Shown here one piece after another: positions 44,412 to 53,079 of a DNA stretch of 64,000 bases. The DNA lies in the NCBI GenBank assembly GCA_963703655.1, contig CAVPFA010000004.1:1-64000 (forward strand). The letters run 5' to 3'. A program made the position numbers and the translations under genes. The notes beneath the pieces were generated by a model. It saw nothing but the letters and a program-made list of their open reading frames with translations. It made no database searches and was not told the origin of the DNA. This DNA is from CAVPFA01 sp963703655. Lineage in GTDB: Bacteria; Actinomycetota; Acidimicrobiia; Acidimicrobiales; Bog-793. The number at the start of each line of letters is the position of its first letter. The stretch's first letter is position 1.

Positions 44412-47400
44412 GTGAGCACCGGCAAGAGCTATCTCGAGACTGTCCGCGAGCGCGTCGTCATCTACGACGGCGCGACCGGCACGAACCTGCAGCTACGCGA
44501 GCTGAGCGCGCATGACTTCGGCGGCGAGTCGCTCGAGGGTTGCAACGAGATGCTCTGTGTCACGCGTCCAGACGTCGTGCTGGAGCTTCACCGTTCGTTC
44601 CTCGACGTCGGCGTCGACGTCGTCGAGACGAACTCGTTCGGATCGCTGCCCACGGTTCTCGTCGAGTACCAGATCGCGGACCGGGCCGAAGAGCTCGCCA
44701 CCGCGTCGGCCAGGCTGGCCCGCGAGGTCGCCAGCGGCTACTCGACGCCTGACCGGCCACGCTACGTCGCAGGCAGCATGGGTCCCGGCACCAAGCTCCC
44801 GACGCTCGGACAGGTCGGCTTCAACGACCTTCGGGACGCTTACGAGGTCCTGGCACGCGGGCTTCTCGCCGGGGGCGTCGACCTGCTGTTGGTGGAGACC
44901 TGTTACGACCTGCTCCAGGCCAAGGCTGCAATCCAAGCTTGCCGTCGTGCGATGCACCATGCCGGGCGCAAGGTGCCGATCCAGGTGCAGGTGACGATCG
45001 AGATCACGGGTCGGATGCTGCTCGGGACCGAGATCGGCGCGGCTCTTTGCACTCTCGACGCGATGAAGCCCGACGTGCTCGGCATGAACTGCGCCACGGG
45101 CCCGGTCGAGATGTACGAATCGCTACACCACCTTTCCGAGCAGTGCCGCATGCCGATCTCCGCCCTCCCCAATGCCGGCCTCCCCTCGGTCCTCGACGGG
45201 AAGATGCACTACGACCTGTCGCCCGACGCGCTCGCCGAGCACCTCTCGATGTTCGTGCGGGAGCTCGGCGTGTCGGTCGTTGGCGGGTGCTGTGGCACGA
45301 CTCCCGAGCACCTCGCCAAGGTGGTTGCGGCCTGCGCCGACCTCGAGCCGGCCCACCGGTCCCCGGTTCACGAGCCGTCGGCAGCCTCGCTCTACTCGGC
45401 GGCACCCTTCGAGCAGGAGCTTTCGTTTCTCGTTATCGGCGAGCGGACGAATGCCAACGGCTCGAAGCGCTTCCGCGACGCGATGCTCGCGGGCGACTGG
45501 GACACGACGGTCACAATGGCGCGAGACCAGGCGCGCGAAGGGGCCCATCTGCTGGACGTATGCGTCGACTACACGGGCGCCGACGGTGTGGGGGACATGA
45601 CGGAGGTGGCGCGCCGTTTCGCAAGCCAGTCGTCCATACCGCTCGTCATCGACACCACCGAGGCTCCCGTCGCGGAGGCGGCCCTGCAGTGGATCGGCGG
45701 GAGACCCGTCCTCAACTCGGTCAATCTCGAGGACGGAGATGCACCTGGCACGCGCCTCGATCTCTTCCTCAGCCTGGCCCGCGACTACGGAGCAGCGGTC
45801 ATCTGCACCTGCATCGACACCGAGGGTCAGGCGCGCACGGCCGATTGGAAGGTACGCGCGGCGAGGGCGATTCACGACCTCGCCGTCGGGCGCTACGGCC
45901 TCGAGCCCTGCGACCTCCTCTTCGATCCGCTCGCTCTCCCTTTGTCTACCGGCATGGAGGAGAGCCGCCGGGACGGGATCGAGACGATCGAGGCGATCCG
46001 GCGGATCAAGGTCGAGCTCCCCGGAGTCCACACTGTGCTCGGGCTGTCGAACGTGTCGTTCGGCCTTTCGCCCGCTGCGCGCCAGCTTCTCAACTCCGTC
46101 TTCCTGCACGAGTGTGTCCAAGCCGGACTCGACGCTGCCATCGTGCACGCGGGAAAGATCCAGCCGCTGCACAAGATCTCCGACTCCGACCGGGACATCT
46201 GCCTGGATCTGATCTACGACCGCCGTCGCGAGGGCTACGACCCCCTTTCGGCGCTCATCGAGGCCTTCGAGGGCGAGAGCGCGGCGTCGCACTCCGCGAT
46301 CGAGGATCGCTCCGGCTGGACGCTGGAGCGCCGGCTCGAGCAGCGCATCGTGGACGGCGACCGCAACGGCCTCGAAGCCGAGCTCGACCAGGCCCTCGAA
46401 GCGGGCCACAGCCCCCTCGGCATCGTGAACGAGATGTTGCTGGCCGGCATGCGCACCGTCGGCGAGCTGTTCGGCTCGGGCCAGATGCAGCTGCCTTTCG
46501 TCCTGGGCTCGGCCGAGACGATGAAGGCCGCTGTGGCACATCTGGAGCCGCACATGGAACGCACCGAGTCCGGCGGGCGGGGCCGCATCGTGCTGGGGAC
46601 CGTGAAGGGCGACGTGCACGACATCGGCAAGAACCTGGTCGACATAATCCTCACGAACAACGGCTACGAAGTCCACAATCTAGGAATCAAGGTGCCGCTC
46701 TCCGAGCTGCTCGCGAAGGCCGACGAAGTCGAGGCCGACGCGATCGGGATGAGCGGCCTGCTCGTGAAGTCGACGCTCATCATGCGCGACAACCTCCAGG
46801 AGCTGAACCGGCTCGAGAAGTCGAGCTACCCGATCGTGCTCGGTGGCGCGGCGCTCACCCGGACCTACGTCGAGAAAGACCTGCGGGCAATCTACAAAGG
46901 CCGTGTCTTTTATGGCAAAGATGCGTTCGAGGGACTTCACCTCCTCGACCGATTGATGGAGATCAAGCGCAGCGGCGTCGACGACCCGAGCTTCGGGACC
47001 GAGCTCTCAGGCCGCAAACTCCCACCCCGGCGCAGCCAACAGGTGGCCGAGATCGACCCGGCCACGTTGCCGGCGCGCTCGCCCGAAGTGGGGATGGACA
47101 ATGAGTTGTTCAAGCCCCCGTTTCTCGGGACCCGTGTCGCGAAGGGCATCCCGCTCGACGACATCGCCTCTTACATCAACGAAACGGCGCTCTTCCGGAA
47201 CCAGTGGGGCTACCGCCCCGAGCCCGGCGAGAAGGACGCTGACTTCAAGGAGCGGATCCGAGCCGAGCTCAGGGCGCGTCTCGACGAGGTGAAGGCCGAA
47301 GGCGTGCTCGTCCCCCAGGTTGTCTGGGGTTACTTCCCCGTCAACGCCGACGGGGACGATCTCGTCGTCTACACCGACGACGAGCGCGCCACCGAGCGCA

Positions 47401-47891
47401 CACGGTTCTCCTTCCCGCGCCAGCGCAAGGAGCCTTACCTGTGCATCGCGGACTTCTTCAGGCCGGCCGATTCGGGGACTCCTGACTACGCCGCCTTCCA
47501 GATCGTGACCGTAGGGGCCGAGGCGTCGGTCCGGACCGCTGAGCTGTTCGCAGCCGACCGCTACCGGGACTACGTGGTGACGCACGGGCTGTCGGTCGAG
47601 ACGACCGAGGCGCTGGCGGAACTTTGGCACCGGCGCGTGCGGGAGGAATGGGGATTCGCCGACGAGGATGCGCCGACGCTGACGGGTCTGTTCCGCCAAC
47701 AGCACCGGGGTGGCCGGTATTCGTTCGGCTATCCGGCCTGCCCTGATCTCGAGGACAACGCCAAGGTAGTGGACCTCCTCGAAGCCGGCCGCATCGGGGT
47801 CACCGTGAGCGAGGGCTTCCAGCTCCACCCCGAGCAGACGACGCTCGCGATCGTCTGCCACCACCCGATGGCCAAGTACTTCGTCGTCTGA
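44412..47891 (+). CDS. metH: Cobalamin-dependent methionine synthase
   Basis: Makes methionine from homocysteine and methyltetrahydrofolate via methylcobalamin. The 1159-residue protein has all four modules in order. Homocysteine domain, about 1-320: YDGATGTNLQL, and zinc ligands Cys227 (MNCATGP), Cys293 and Cys294 (VGGCCGTT). Folate domain, about 345-610: IGERTNANGSKRF. B12 cap and B12 domain, about 640-870: GDVHDIGKNL with cobalt ligand His736, SGLLVKS and GGAALT. Reactivation domain, from about 890: QLHPEQTTLAIVCHHP at the end. GTG 44412 is the start. No B12 riboswitch was recognised upstream. The mutase at 4508 also needs B12, so the cell must make or import it. Confidence 0.96.
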   Translation: MSTGKSYLETVRERVVIYDGATGTNLQLRELSAHDFGGESLEGCNEMLCVTRPDVVLELHRSFLDVGVDVVETNSFGSLPTVLVEYQIADRAEELATASARLAREVASGYSTPDRPRYVAGSMGPGTKLPTLGQVGFNDLRDAYEVLARGLLAGGVDLLLVETCYDLLQAKAAIQACRRAMHHAGRKVPIQVQVTIEITGRMLLGTEIGAALCTLDAMKPDVLGMNCATGPVEMYESLHHLSEQCRMPISALPNAGLPSVLDGKMHYDLSPDALAEHLSMFVRELGVSVVGGCCGTTPEHLAKVVAACADLEPAHRSPVHEPSAASLYSAAPFEQELSFLVIGERTNANGSKRFRDAMLAGDWDTTVTMARDQAREGAHLLDVCVDYTGADGVGDMTEVARRFASQSSIPLVIDTTEAPVAEAALQWIGGRPVLNSVNLEDGDAPGTRLDLFLSLARDYGAAVICTCIDTEGQARTADWKVRAARAIHDLAVGRYGLEPCDLLFDPLALPLSTGMEESRRDGIETIEAIRRIKVELPGVHTVLGLSNVSFGLSPAARQLLNSVFLHECVQAGLDAAIVHAGKIQPLHKISDSDRDICLDLIYDRRREGYDPLSALIEAFEGESAASHSAIEDRSGWTLERRLEQRIVDGDRNGLEAELDQALEAGHSPLGIVNEMLLAGMRTVGELFGSGQMQLPFVLGSAETMKAAVAHLEPHMERTESGGRGRIVLGTVKGDVHDIGKNLVDIILTNNGYEVHNLGIKVPLSELLAKADEVEADAIGMSGLLVKSTLIMRDNLQELNRLEKSSYPIVLGGAALTRTYVEKDLRAIYKGRVFYGKDAFEGLHLLDRLMEIKRSGVDDPSFGTELSGRKLPPRRSQQVAEIDPATLPARSPEVGMDNELFKPPFLGTRVAKGIPLDDIASYINETALFRNQWGYRPEPGEKDADFKERIRAELRARLDEVKAEGVLVPQVVWGYFPVNADGDDLVVYTDDERATERTRFSFPRQRKEPYLCIADFFRPADSGTPDYAAFQIVTVGAEASVRTAELFAADRYRDYVVTHGLSVETTEALAELWHRRVREEWGFADEDAPTLTGLFRQQHRGGRYSFGYPACPDLEDNAKVVDLLEAGRIGVTVSEGFQLHPEQTTLAIVCHHPMAKYFVV

Positions 47892-47926
47892 GAGCGCCCG
47901 CGGCGGCGTCTGAGAGCGCCCGCGGC
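47885..47926 (+). repeat. 20-bp duplication across the metH stop codon
   Basis: CGTCTGAGAGCGCCCGCGGC occurs at 47885-47904, spanning the metH stop, and again at 47907-47926 as an exact second copy 22 bp away. A short GC-rich inverted repeat (GGCGCCGGCGCC) follows near 47939 and may act with it as a terminator. Confidence 0.6.
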
Positions 47927-47993
47927 ACGCGCACCCGGCGCCGGCGCCCGGGCACGACGGGTGGGCACGGGCGAGCCGTTAGGGTCTCGCCCG

Positions 47994-48728
47994 ATGACCT
48001 TCGACGCCACTGACGCTTCCTTCGAGTCCGACGTCCTCGTGCGTTCGGACACGGTCCCGGTCGTCGTCGACCTGTGGGCGCCCTGGTGCGGCCCCTGCAA
48101 GACACTCGGGCCGATGCTCGAGCGGGTGATCGACGCGACAGCTGGTGCGGTCGAGCTCGCCAAGGTCAACGTCGACGACAATCCGAGGGTCGCGCAGAGC
48201 TTCCAGGTCCAATCGATCCCCGCGGTGTTCGCGATCAGGGACCGGCAGGTCGTGGACCGGTTCATCGGCGCGCTGCCCGAGGCTGCGATCCGGGAGTTCG
48301 TGGGCCGGCTCGTCCCCGCTCCGAGCGAAGCCGAAGAGCTCATCGCGACAGGCGACGAAAGCTCGCTCCGCCGGGCGCTCGAGCTCGAGCCCGACAACCC
48401 GGCCGCAGTCGCCGGCCTGGCGGAGATCCTTGTCGGGCGCGGCGAGCCGCTGGAAGCGCTCGCCCTGCTCGAACGAATCCCGGACACCGTCGAGACACGC
48501 CGGGTCGCCGCTCTCGCCCGCCTGGCCGCTGCGGGCGGCACGGTGTCTGCGGATGCGGGTAACGGAGCCGGCGGGGCAGACCTGGAACAGCGCCTGAATT
48601 CCTTGCTCGATCGGGTGAAGGCCGACGATGAGGCCCGCCAGGAGCTCGTCGACCTCCTCGAGACGATGGACCCGTCGGATCCGAGGCGCGACCAGTACCG
48701 GCGGGCACTCGCCTCTCGGCTGTTCTGA
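47994..48728 (+). CDS. Thioredoxin-TPR co-chaperone (CnoX/YbbN-like)
   Basis: About 244 residues. Residues 1-105 form a thioredoxin domain with active site WAPWCGPCK (Cys32, Cys35). Residues 110-240 are TPR-like helices (DNPAAVAGLAEILVGRGEPLEALALLERIP) ending with a family-typical DPRRDQYRRALASRLF. The E. coli relative CnoX protects proteins from over-oxidation and hands them to GroEL; here the CxxC is intact, so it could also act as a disulfide reductase. The start is the ATG 47994. It leads a core cluster with folP2-like, holA, IMPase and ppa genes. Confidence 0.88.
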   Translation: MTFDATDASFESDVLVRSDTVPVVVDLWAPWCGPCKTLGPMLERVIDATAGAVELAKVNVDDNPRVAQSFQVQSIPAVFAIRDRQVVDRFIGALPEAAIREFVGRLVPAPSEAEELIATGDESSLRRALELEPDNPAAVAGLAEILVGRGEPLEALALLERIPDTVETRRVAALARLAAAGGTVSADAGNGAGGADLEQRLNSLLDRVKADDEARQELVDLLETMDPSDPRRDQYRRALASRLF

Positions 48729-48753
48729 TCGGGCTGAGCCAGAGGGGCCGGGC

Positions 48754-49674
48754 GTGCCACTGACATGCAGCCCTGTCTGGTGGCCGGCCCATCCCGTCCG
48801 CCTCCGGCTGGGTGATCAGCGATACGACCTCGCCACGCGTGCGCTCGTCATGGGGATCCTCAACCGCACGACCGACTCCTTCTACGACCATGGCTCTTAC
48901 TTCGAGCTCGACCGCTTCTTCGAGCGTGCCGACCAGCTGATCGAGGAAGGCGCCGACGCACTGGACGTAGGCGGGGTCAAGGCGGGGCCTGGTCCGGAGG
49001 TGACCGAGGCCGAGGAGCTCGACCGGGTCGTGCCGGTGATCGCGGCGTTGCGCCGCCGTTTCGACCTGCCGCTGTCGGTGGACACCTGGCGAGCTTCGGT
49101 TGCCGCAGCGGCCTTCGAAGCTGGGGCCGCGCTCGGCAACGACATCAGCGGGTTCGCCGACCCCGGCTACCTCCCCGCTGCCGCCGCAGCCGGAGCCAGC
49201 GTCGTCGCCACTCATATTCGCCTGGCCCCAAGGGTGCCGGACCCGGCGCCGCACTATGACGACGTCGTGGCCGAGGTGGAAAGCTTCCTGCTCGCGCGTG
49301 CCGAGCAGGCGGCCGCGGCCGGGATCCCGGCTGACCAGGTCGTCTTAGACGCCGGCCTCGATCTCGGAAAGACCGCGGACCAGTCGCTGCTGCTCCTCCA
49401 GAGCTCCGCCCGGCTCGCCTCGCTCGGGTATCCGCTGCTGCTCTCCTCCTCGAACAAGACGTTTCTCGGGGTTGTATTGGAGCTCGGAATCGAGGAGCGG
49501 CGCGACGCCTCCCTGGCCTCCGCCGCGATGGGCATCGCCGGCGGCTGCCGGCTCCTCAGGGTCCACGACGTCGCCGGCACGTGCAAGGTCCGCGATCTGC
49601 TGGCCGCGATCTTGGAGTCAGCGCCGCAACGCGAGACGGAGGCTGGCGAGGACGGCCGAAGGGCGCTCGTATGA
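48754..49674 (+). CDS. Dihydropteroate synthase-like protein, FolP2 type
   Basis: TIM-barrel protein of the dihydropteroate synthase family, 306 residues from GTG 48754. Motifs are LVMGILNRTTDSFYDHG, ADQLIEEGADALDVGGVKAGPG, LPLSVDTWRA and GNDISGFAD. The second motif has NRTTDSF instead of the NVTPDSF of canonical FolP1, and DVGGVKAGPG replaces DIGGESTRPG, so it resembles mycobacterial FolP2, which does not show normal dihydropteroate synthase activity. Its true role is unclear. The stop overlaps the holA ATG (ATGA), so co-translation with holA is likely. Confidence 0.85.
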   Translation: MPLTCSPVWWPAHPVRLRLGDQRYDLATRALVMGILNRTTDSFYDHGSYFELDRFFERADQLIEEGADALDVGGVKAGPGPEVTEAEELDRVVPVIAALRRRFDLPLSVDTWRASVAAAAFEAGAALGNDISGFADPGYLPAAAAAGASVVATHIRLAPRVPDPAPHYDDVVAEVESFLLARAEQAAAAGIPADQVVLDAGLDLGKTADQSLLLLQSSARLASLGYPLLLSSSNKTFLGVVLELGIEERRDASLASAAMGIAGGCRLLRVHDVAGTCKVRDLLAAILESAPQRETEAGEDGRRALV

Positions 49675-50786
49675 GCGCCCCGACCACCACGCCCGAGGAC
49701 CGCGTGGCCGTCTACGTCGTCAGCGGCACTGATTCCGTCCTCGTCGATCGTGGCCTCGACCGGCTTCTTGCCGAGCTCACCTCACACCACCTCGATGGGG
49801 CCGAGAACCAAGGCCCGGCCGGGAGAGGCGAGCAGCCCGCCGTCGCCACTCCCGCCGTCGCCATAGAGGAGCACCGGGCGCCGAGCGGCGACGAGGATCT
49901 CTTGCTCGGCCCGGTGATCGACGCGCTGTTCACTCCCCCTTTCCTGGCCGACCGCCGGCTGGTGGTGCTGCGCGACGCCGAGCGCCTCGACGCGTCCCAG
50001 GCATCGGAGCTCGCGTCGCGCATCGGCGAGCCGTTCTCCCCCAACGTCCTCGTGCTGGTCGTGGTCGCCAAAGCGCTGCCGACCGTACTCGCCAAGGCGG
50101 TCAAGGCACTCAAGGCTCGGGGCAAGGAGATCGACACCTCGCCGGGCTCTTCCGGCAGGGAACGCACGCAATGGGTGGGTGAACAGTTGCAAGCTGCTCC
50201 CGTCAACCTGGACGCAGCCGCACGCCACCTGCTCGAACAGCACCTCGGCGAGGACGTGTCGAGGCTGCACTCGCTCGTGGAAATTCTGAGTGCCGCGTAC
50301 GGCGTGGGTGGGAGAATCGGGCCGGCGGAGCTCGTGCCGTTTCTCGGAGAAGAGGGTGGGGCGCCACCGTGGGACCTCACCGACGCGCTCGACAGGGGCG
50401 AGGTCGCCAAGGCGGTGCAGGCTGCGCACCGCCTCCTCGGGCCGGGAGGGCGGCATCCGTTCCAGGTGCTCGCCACCTTGCACCGGCATTACGGGGCGAT
50501 GCTGCGCCTCGAAGGCAGCGGGGTGACGGATCCTGGCGCGGCCGCATCGCTGCTCAAGATGTCGCCGTACCCCGCTCGAAAAGTGCTCGACCAGGGACGA
50601 AGGCTCGGCGCAGAGCGCGTGGCCAGGGCTGTGAGCCTGATAGCCGATGCCGACCACGACCTTCGGGGCGTGGTGGACTGGCCGGCCGATCTCGTGATCG
50701 AGGTCCTCGTGGCCCGGTTGGCTCAGCTCGCCCGCAGTCGATCGGGCGCGAACCCGGGCACGCGCCGCCCGGCGCGAGCAGTGTGA
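49671..50786 (+). CDS. holA: DNA polymerase III delta subunit
   Basis: Clamp-loader subunit that opens the beta sliding clamp. The 371-residue protein starts VYVVSGTDSVLVDRGLDRLL, has the domain I strand and helix pattern (FTPPFLADRRLVVLRDAERLDASQ), the conserved LVEILSAAYG and the C-terminal helical domain GGRHPFQVLATLHRHYGAMLRLEGSG and PARKVLDQGRRLG. No Walker A is present, as expected of delta. Overlaps the folP2-like gene by the ATGA junction and is followed by an inositol monophosphatase. Confidence 0.88.
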   Translation: MSAPTTTPEDRVAVYVVSGTDSVLVDRGLDRLLAELTSHHLDGAENQGPAGRGEQPAVATPAVAIEEHRAPSGDEDLLLGPVIDALFTPPFLADRRLVVLRDAERLDASQASELASRIGEPFSPNVLVLVVVAKALPTVLAKAVKALKARGKEIDTSPGSSGRERTQWVGEQLQAAPVNLDAAARHLLEQHLGEDVSRLHSLVEILSAAYGVGGRIGPAELVPFLGEEGGAPPWDLTDALDRGEVAKAVQAAHRLLGPGGRHPFQVLATLHRHYGAMLRLEGSGVTDPGAAASLLKMSPYPARKVLDQGRRLGAERVARAVSLIADADHDLRGVVDWPADLVIEVLVARLAQLARSRSGANPGTRRPARAV

Positions 50787-50804
50787 CGAGGGCCGCCGGC
50801 CTCG

Positions 50805-51638
50805 ATGACAGCACCGTCCGGACTCCTGGCGATCGCCTGCGACATCGCCGCTGAGGCCGGCGAGCTTCTGCGCGCGCGGCTTCCTTCGGTCGCCGGAGGG
50901 CTCCTTCTCGCCGGCGGCGCCTCGGCGAAGTCGAGCCCGACCGATCTCGTCACCGACGTCGACCGGGCCAGCGAAGCCCTGATCGTCGCCTCTCTGCTGC
51001 GCGCCCGGCCGGACGACGGCATCTGGGGCGAGGAAGGAAGCTCCCGCGATGGCTCGACCGGTGTCATCTGGGTCATCGACCCTCTCGACGGCACGATCAA
51101 CTACCTCTATGGTATCGGGGTCTTTGCAGTGTCGATCGCCGCTTCGGTCGACGGGCGAAACGTGACGGGGGTGGTGCACAACCCCTTGACCGGCGAGATG
51201 TTCGCCGCCGCCGAAGGACAGGGCGCATCCCTGAACGGCAAGGAGCTCCGGCTCCGCCCGACCGGCAGGCCGCTCGCCGAGTCACTCGTGGGAACCGGTT
51301 TCTCTTACGGCGCGGGGCGGCGGGCGGCTCAGGCCCGCCTTCTTCCGACCATCCTGCCGGCCGTCCGGGACATCCGGCGCGCCGGCTCTGCCGCGCTCGA
51401 CCTGTGTGCCGTGGCTTGCGGGCGCCTCGATGCCTACTACGAGGCCGGGCTCAATCCGTGGGACCTGGCGGCCGGTGAGGTCGTCGCCCGCGAGGCCGGG
51501 GCCACCGTCGACATGCTCGAGGGGATCGTTCCCGACTCCTCTACCGTCGTGGCCGCGGCACCGGGCCTGGAGCGCCCCTTCGTCGAGCTGCTGGAGCGCG
51601 CCGCCTCGCTCGCAGCCACCTCGCCGGCCGGATGTTAG
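50805..51638 (+). CDS. Inositol monophosphatase-family phosphatase
   Basis: A 277-residue Mg-dependent phosphatase. Metal-binding motifs are IWGEEGSS, VIDPLDGTINYLYG and NPWDLAAGEVVAREAG; these are the hallmarks of inositol monophosphatases, which also include histidinol-phosphatases and fructose-1,6-bisphosphatases. In Actinobacteria, inositol and its phosphates feed mycothiol and phosphatidylinositol synthesis. Start ATG 50805, 18 bp after holA. The substrate is not fixed. Confidence 0.9.
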   Translation: MTAPSGLLAIACDIAAEAGELLRARLPSVAGGLLLAGGASAKSSPTDLVTDVDRASEALIVASLLRARPDDGIWGEEGSSRDGSTGVIWVIDPLDGTINYLYGIGVFAVSIAASVDGRNVTGVVHNPLTGEMFAAAEGQGASLNGKELRLRPTGRPLAESLVGTGFSYGAGRRAAQARLLPTILPAVRDIRRAGSAALDLCAVACGRLDAYYEAGLNPWDLAAGEVVAREAGATVDMLEGIVPDSSTVVAAAPGLERPFVELLERAASLAATSPAGC

Positions 51639-51693
51639 GGTCCGCGTCCGAGGTCGAGCCGAGCCGACCGACGGACCGACGATGAGGCCGCCA

Positions 51694-52194
51694 ATGGAGT
51701 TCGAGGTCGTCGTAGAGATCCCCAAGGGACAGCGCAACAAGTACGAGATGGACCATCTCACCGGTCGGATATACCTCGACCGGATGCTGTTCACGTCGAC
51801 CCGTTACCCCGCGGATTACGGTTTCGTGGACGGGACGCTCGGGCTCGACGGTGATCCCCTCGATGCCCTGGTTCTAGTCGAGGAGCCGACGTTCCCCGGA
51901 TGCGTCGTCCGGGCACGCACGATCGGCATGTTCCGCATGACCGACGAGAAGGGGCCCGACGACAAGATCATCGCGGTGCCGGCTCGCGATCCCAGGTTGG
52001 AGCACCTGCAGGATCTCCGCCATCTGCCGGAGTTCGAGAGGCTCGAGATCCAGCACTTCTTCGAGGTCTACAAGGACCTCGAGCCGGGAAAGTCGGTCGA
52101 GGGGGCGACGTGGGAGGGACGTGAGGCTGCCGAGCTCGAGATCGAGGAGGCCCGAAGGCGGGCCAACCCCGACGAAGCAGCCGGACGGCCCTGA
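51694..52194 (+). CDS. ppa: Inorganic pyrophosphatase, family I
   Basis: Hydrolyses pyrophosphate to drive biosynthetic reactions. The 166-residue length is normal. Active-site elements: VEIPKGQRNKYEMD, YPADYGFVDGTLGLDGDPLDALVLV (metal-binding Asp residues), and KGPDDKIIAVPARDP, HFFEVYKDLEPGK. The start ATG 51694 has GAGG 7 bases upstream; an in-frame ATG at 51682 is the alternative. Follows the phosphatase gene in the same direction, possibly one unit. Confidence 0.95.
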   Translation: MEFEVVVEIPKGQRNKYEMDHLTGRIYLDRMLFTSTRYPADYGFVDGTLGLDGDPLDALVLVEEPTFPGCVVRARTIGMFRMTDEKGPDDKIIAVPARDPRLEHLQDLRHLPEFERLEIQHFFEVYKDLEPGKSVEGATWEGREAAELEIEEARRRANPDEAAGRP

Positions 52195-52255
52195 GCCGGA
52201 CGGCCCTCAGCCTCAGTTGATGACCGCAAAAGCTGAGTGAGGATCGCGCCGAGGC

Positions 52256-53020
52256 TCACCTCCGCCGGGCGCGCCAGACCTCTTCACTTGGCCACCGTCT
52301 GGCCCACTCGGCGTCGACGAAGACGTAATCAGCGGCGGCACCGGCCGATGGACGGAGCTCGATGAGCTCCTCGACCTCGAACTTGTTGGCGCGCAGCAGC
52401 CGGATCCAGTCGCCGTGACCAAGATGGAACGTCGTCGACTCCCCGGGCCACTCGAAGCGGTGCATACCAAAGTGCGGACGAAGCAAGCGGTCCGTAGCCG
52501 CGATGCCATTGTTGTCGGGGGCGCAGAGCATCAACAACGTGCTGTTGCCGAGGAACAGCAACTCGCCGCCGGGATGCAGCAGGCGAGCAGCCTCCGGGAT
52601 CCATTGATACGGATCCGCCCAGATTGCGGCGCCATATTCGCTGATGACTAGATCGAAGAACCCGCCTCGCAGCGGAACCTGTTCTCCGGCAGCGCGTACA
52701 AGCGGAAACCACAGTTCGAACTCGTCTTGAAACTGTCTCGCGATACGCAGTTGCCCTGGGGTGGGATCGACGCCCACGGGCAGCGCTCCCCGGCGAGCCA
52801 GCCACGCAGAAACGTACCCCGTGCCACACCCAAGCTCCAGACTCTTCATGCCATCGAGTTGAGGTGGCAAGACTCCAGCTTCACTCTCGGGAATACCGAA
52901 AATGCCCCAGTTCGGCTCCGCCGCAGCCCATTGGCGTCGGGCCAGCTTCAACTGGTCGTCGCGGCGGGCTCCCCAAGCCTTGGCGTTGACGTTGACGTGG
53001 TCGAGCGACCCTGCTGTCAT
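52256..53020 (-). CDS. Class I SAM-dependent methyltransferase
   Basis: A 254-residue protein. Motif I is SLELGCGTGYVSAWLARRG, with VGVDPTPGQL next, and motif III-like LHPGGELLFLGNST. The fold fits small-molecule methyltransferases; the substrate is unknown. It lies next to the SGNH gene, is read on the same strand and converges with ppa. It is not related closely to the methyltransferase at 17340. Confidence 0.83.
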   Translation of the reverse strand: MTAGSLDHVNVNAKAWGARRDDQLKLARRQWAAAEPNWGIFGIPESEAGVLPPQLDGMKSLELGCGTGYVSAWLARRGALPVGVDPTPGQLRIARQFQDEFELWFPLVRAAGEQVPLRGGFFDLVISEYGAAIWADPYQWIPEAARLLHPGGELLFLGNSTLLMLCAPDNNGIAATDRLLRPHFGMHRFEWPGESTTFHLGHGDWIRLLRANKFEVEELIELRPSAGAAADYVFVDAEWARRWPSEEVWRARRR

Positions 53021-53079
53021 GCGCGAAAGCTACCGCCAAGTGAGCCCTCGGTAGCCCGAGCCGCCTTTAGGCGGCAACC

